NCBI GenBank assembly: GCA_028708075.1
Contig: JAQVZS010000008.1
Location: 6,872 to 51,918, forward strand
Length of the DNA: 45,047 nt
Source of the DNA: Massilibacteroides sp.
GTDB taxonomy: Bacteria > Bacteroidota > Bacteroidia > Bacteroidales > Tannerellaceae
Reading direction: 5' to 3'
Positions within the stretch are counted from its first letter, which is position 1, and every line of letters begins with the position of its first letter. The notes under the pieces were generated by a model. The model ran no database searches. It was not told where the DNA came from and saw only the letters and a list, made by a program, of their open reading frames with translations. This document shows, in pieces, positions 43,501-45,047 of the stretch. The position numbers and the translations under genes were made by a program.

Positions 43501-43615
43501 ATCGTTAGAGAACTTCTTTACTATAACTAATTATCCCGGATTAGATCCGGAAGTGTCAAATATTGGATATCCTACAATGAAACAAGCTGTATTTGGATTA
43601 AATCTTTCATTCTAA
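40550..43615 (+). CDS. susC: SusC-family TonB-dependent glycan transporter
   Basis: A 1021-residue outer-membrane protein with a signal peptide (CIIHAQN, residue ~21), a CarboxypepD_reg domain (~24-100; GLVVDSQGEPIIGASIRL), the SusC plug signature LDEVVVVGYGTQKKVNLTGS (~107-126) and IYGSRAANGVILITTK, then a large barrel ending PTMKQAVFGLNLSF. It imports oligosaccharides with a SusD lid, powered by TonB. The susD gene follows 11 bases later. No N-terminal STN domain, so sigma/anti-sigma signalling through this receptor is not expected. The sugar is not readable, but the neighbouring enzymes suggest an amino-sugar or galactose-containing glycan. Confidence 0.95.
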   Translation: MKKFLLELMSFLFCICIIHAQNLNIKGLVVDSQGEPIIGASIRLKSNHLMGTISDMDGNFLFDNISPNDVLIVSYVGYMTTEFPINSQSVLKIVLKEDAKSLDEVVVVGYGTQKKVNLTGSVSSVDISKLAETRPIISVSSGLAGLVPGLYVKSSSNAPGNEASVLVRGQGTLNNSSPLIIIDGAESSFDHVSPQDIASISVLKDAASSAIYGSRAANGVILITTKQGEKGKLSVNYDGYVSLQSVSNKIDFVSSNADYMELQNEAMKNSNQTPKFTQANIDEWRTHDGENSLLWPSTNWMDAAFRSTWTSNHNISVSGGTDKIKSFISVNIQNTPGIVENTGAKKFRVRSNNQLDVTSWLKVGVNLNASLTDREPGADSGVIKDFFSASNAVPSVVIKSSDGRFGGTNNSEESYAGCLSPLAYLYKNKGENKARSLDSRFFVTLTPLDGLVLNASYHYDYWDNKIVYIPQQVEGWNFQTEEVTYRSELPTKSVKDFDNRSVRNFMDINGSYENTFFDKLYVKLLFGGSQEQYTIENFSATKYGLADNQSLTQINGATGESVATGSLSDWAMRSFFGRANLAWNDRYLFEFNYRRDGSSRFVGDNRWGGFPSFSAGWRISEESFMSDLRNSWLNNLKFRASWGSLGNNSVGNYDAIALLSSSLYPLNGTPVTGYSAGNLANANLKWESTYVTNIGLDFGINNKLNGSIELYRKLTKDILAQLPIPLEVGLLSAPYQNSAEVLNKGIEINLGWQDKINDVGYYINGNFTFNKNEVTKFKKGEASINGSTMIKEGYGINTQYVRLVDRIVQNEQDLAVVQKIIDNAPTGKNPFPDGTPQLGDLLYQDTNNDGLINDNDRVPVGHGSNPRFLFGLTFGANWNGFDFSCQLDGILGINTYFQNNFYTTSIMLPQVINKDIEEGRWYEGRTTEATFPRLTTYSVNRNVLKSDFWVKENSYLKIRNIQLGYTIPANLISKTGINKLRVYTSLENFFTITNYPGLDPEVSNIGYPTMKQAVFGLNLSF

Positions 43616-43626
43616 AAAATGTCCAT

Positions 43627-45047
43627 ATGAAAAAGTTAAATATTTTATTTTTATTAATAGTTATTGCTTTATCTTTCAATGGTTGCTATGATCTTGACAG
43701 ATACTCACAGGATCAATTAAGTACAGCTACTTTTTGGAAAACAGATGAACAAGCAAATCAAGGTATAATTCCTGTTTATGCAAGCCTAAAGAATGGTTAT
43801 GCTTTTGGAATCATTTGGTCAATGGATTGTGTTTCTGATATAGGTTGGGGGTATGATGATAATGTGGGTCTTCAAAGTATCATTCAAAATTCTTTCAACG
43901 CTAATACGGGACATGTGAAAGCTAGATGGCAACATACGTATGATGCTATAAAAAAAGCAAATGATGTTATTCGAAATTTAAATTCCTCTCAGACGGTAAG
44001 TGTGGATGTGAAAAATAAAGTAATAGCGGAAGCTAAATTTATGCGTGCTTTACTCTATTTCCATCTGACAAACTTCTTTGGTGGAGTTCCTATTTATGAT
44101 GAAACGGTAGATTATGACGCTGATTATATGAATCTTACATCTTCACGTTCAACAGAAGAAGAAGTGAGAACTTTTATTCTTTCTGATTTAACGTCTGCTA
44201 TTGAATATCTTCCCGTGAAATGGGATAATGCAAATTATGGAAGAGCAACAAAAGGTGCCGCTTACGCATTAAGAGGAAAAGTTCATTTGTATCAAAAACA
44301 ATATGCAGAGGCTTCTCAAGATTTTGAAGAAATTGTTCTAGATTCCAATAACTTAGGATATGGATATGAATTAAATCCTGATTACGCCTCATTATTTACT
44401 CAAGAAGGACACGCTTCAAATGAAATGATTTTTTCTATACAAAACTATTTGGCCGTTGGTTTTCAATTGGGTATGGGCTTTGGTTTATATGTTGGGAATC
44501 AATCTACTTTTGGTTTTGGCTGGAATAATGTGTTGCCTTCTGTAAATTTAGTGGACAGTTATGAATTGAAAAACGGCAAAACTTTTGATTGGGATGATTT
44601 TATTCCCGGATATAATGAAAGTCCTGAAGTACGTAAAGAAGTGTTTGTCTCTACTTTAAGTGAAGATAAAAAGACAATAGTTTCTTACCCTAAGTATTAC
44701 AATGATCTTTTGGCAATGTATGATCAAAGAGATCCAAGAATGCAACAGACAATAATACTTCCTTATACGCATTATCTTGCTGGTAATCCAAAAGTGAGAG
44801 ATACAGAACTTATTTATGCGGCAGGAGCTGCAGATGCAAATGGCTTTCCTCTTGTCAGCAGATATAACTTTCCTTATGTTTGTTATTTGTATCGCAAATT
44901 CGTACCTGAAGGTAATATGGACGGACAATTAACTCAAAAATCTGATCGTCTTTATACTCCGATTAATTTCCCATTGATTCGTTACGCTGATGTTTTATTG
45001 ATGTTAGCCGAATCGTATAACGGGCAAGGAAAGATAGATAATGCGGT
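43627..45047 (+). CDS. susD: SusD/RagB-family glycan-binding lipoprotein, cut by the window edge
   Basis: ATG 43627 begins a lipoprotein signal (LSFNGC, Cys20) followed by YDLDRYSQDQLST and TFWKTDEQA, the normal SusD start. The TPR-like helices are visible (ANDVIRNLN, AEAKFMRALLYFHLTNFFGGVPIYDE). 473 codons are open to the edge, where LIRYADVLLMLAESYN marks the C-terminal region, so most of the protein is present. SusD caps SusC on the cell surface and captures the glycan. It is co-transcribed with susC. Confidence 0.95.
   Translation, partial: MKKLNILFLLIVIALSFNGCYDLDRYSQDQLSTATFWKTDEQANQGIIPVYASLKNGYAFGIIWSMDCVSDIGWGYDDNVGLQSIIQNSFNANTGHVKARWQHTYDAIKKANDVIRNLNSSQTVSVDVKNKVIAEAKFMRALLYFHLTNFFGGVPIYDETVDYDADYMNLTSSRSTEEEVRTFILSDLTSAIEYLPVKWDNANYGRATKGAAYALRGKVHLYQKQYAEASQDFEEIVLDSNNLGYGYELNPDYASLFTQEGHASNEMIFSIQNYLAVGFQLGMGFGLYVGNQSTFGFGWNNVLPSVNLVDSYELKNGKTFDWDDFIPGYNESPEVRKEVFVSTLSEDKKTIVSYPKYYNDLLAMYDQRDPRMQQTIILPYTHYLAGNPKVRDTELIYAAGAADANGFPLVSRYNFPYVCYLYRKFVPEGNMDGQLTQKSDRLYTPINFPLIRYADVLLMLAESYNGQGKIDNA

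Noticed and set aside
1-45047. CRISPR arrays, rRNA and classical tRNA genes
   Set aside because: No regularly spaced short repeats, rRNA-like stretches or tRNA cloverleafs were noticed other than the tRNA-like part of tmRNA.

Overview
The window reads as a chromosome segment of a gut-type Bacteroidales bacterium. The evidence is a SusC/SusD pair, many promoters with the Bacteroidota -7 box TAnnTTTG, the ftsK-lolA-trxB order, an RteC-like remnant and the tmRNA tag GENNYAYAA. The tag is closer to the GENNYALAA I recall for Porphyromonas/Tannerella than to Bacteroides GETNYALAA, so a Tannerellaceae/Parabacteroides-like or Dysgonomonas-like host is my best but uncertain guess.

Bases 1-4363 are a graveyard of mobile DNA packed against the 3' end of ssrA (tmRNA, minus strand, 4420-4816). 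It holds an AbiEii-type nucleotidyltransferase fragment, a tyrosine-recombinase fragment, an intact MATE transporter, an RteC-like gene with an internal stop, the 3' end of an ISL3-type transposase, intact DsrE and GrpB genes, the first codons of a GNAT acetyltransferase and a Walker A fragment of an OLD-type ATPase.

Bases 4.4-30.5 kb are mostly core genome: tmRNA, a rhamnose-mutarotase-like protein, an exported esterase, a GH36 alpha-galactosidase, the ftsK-lolA-trxB-GDPD-GHL10 run, a metal-related Cys-rich/TonB receptor/HMA cassette, an ECF sigma factor with an anti-sigma protein that appears to span both membranes (Das/Dma architecture) followed by two paralogous lipoproteins, then YIP1-smpB-nucleoside-gate-metH, and a protease-like TPR protein that has lost its catalytic residues.

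Bases 30.6 kb to the right edge are visibly more A+T rich and form a polysaccharide utilisation locus. It contains nagA-nagB-GH16, then a Tat-exported DegT-type PLP aminotransferase, a Tat-exported ceramidase-fold protein, a GH36-like enzyme, a Tat-exported GH109-like NAD enzyme, and SusC/SusD (SusD cut by the edge). SusC/SusD would import an oligosaccharide, the exported enzymes would trim it, and NagA/NagB would feed amino-sugar phosphate to glycolysis.

The two strongest observations are in this locus. First, three promoters (before nagA, before a 30-codon ORF, and before the DegT gene) share a 21-bp-period direct repeat, and in all three the -7 box begins exactly 59 bases after the element start. 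This suggests one AraC/HTCS-type activator controlling both operons. Second, an exported Gfo/Idh/MocA enzyme is paired with an exported sugar-aminotransferase-family enzyme, which could be periplasmic keto-sugar/amino-sugar chemistry.
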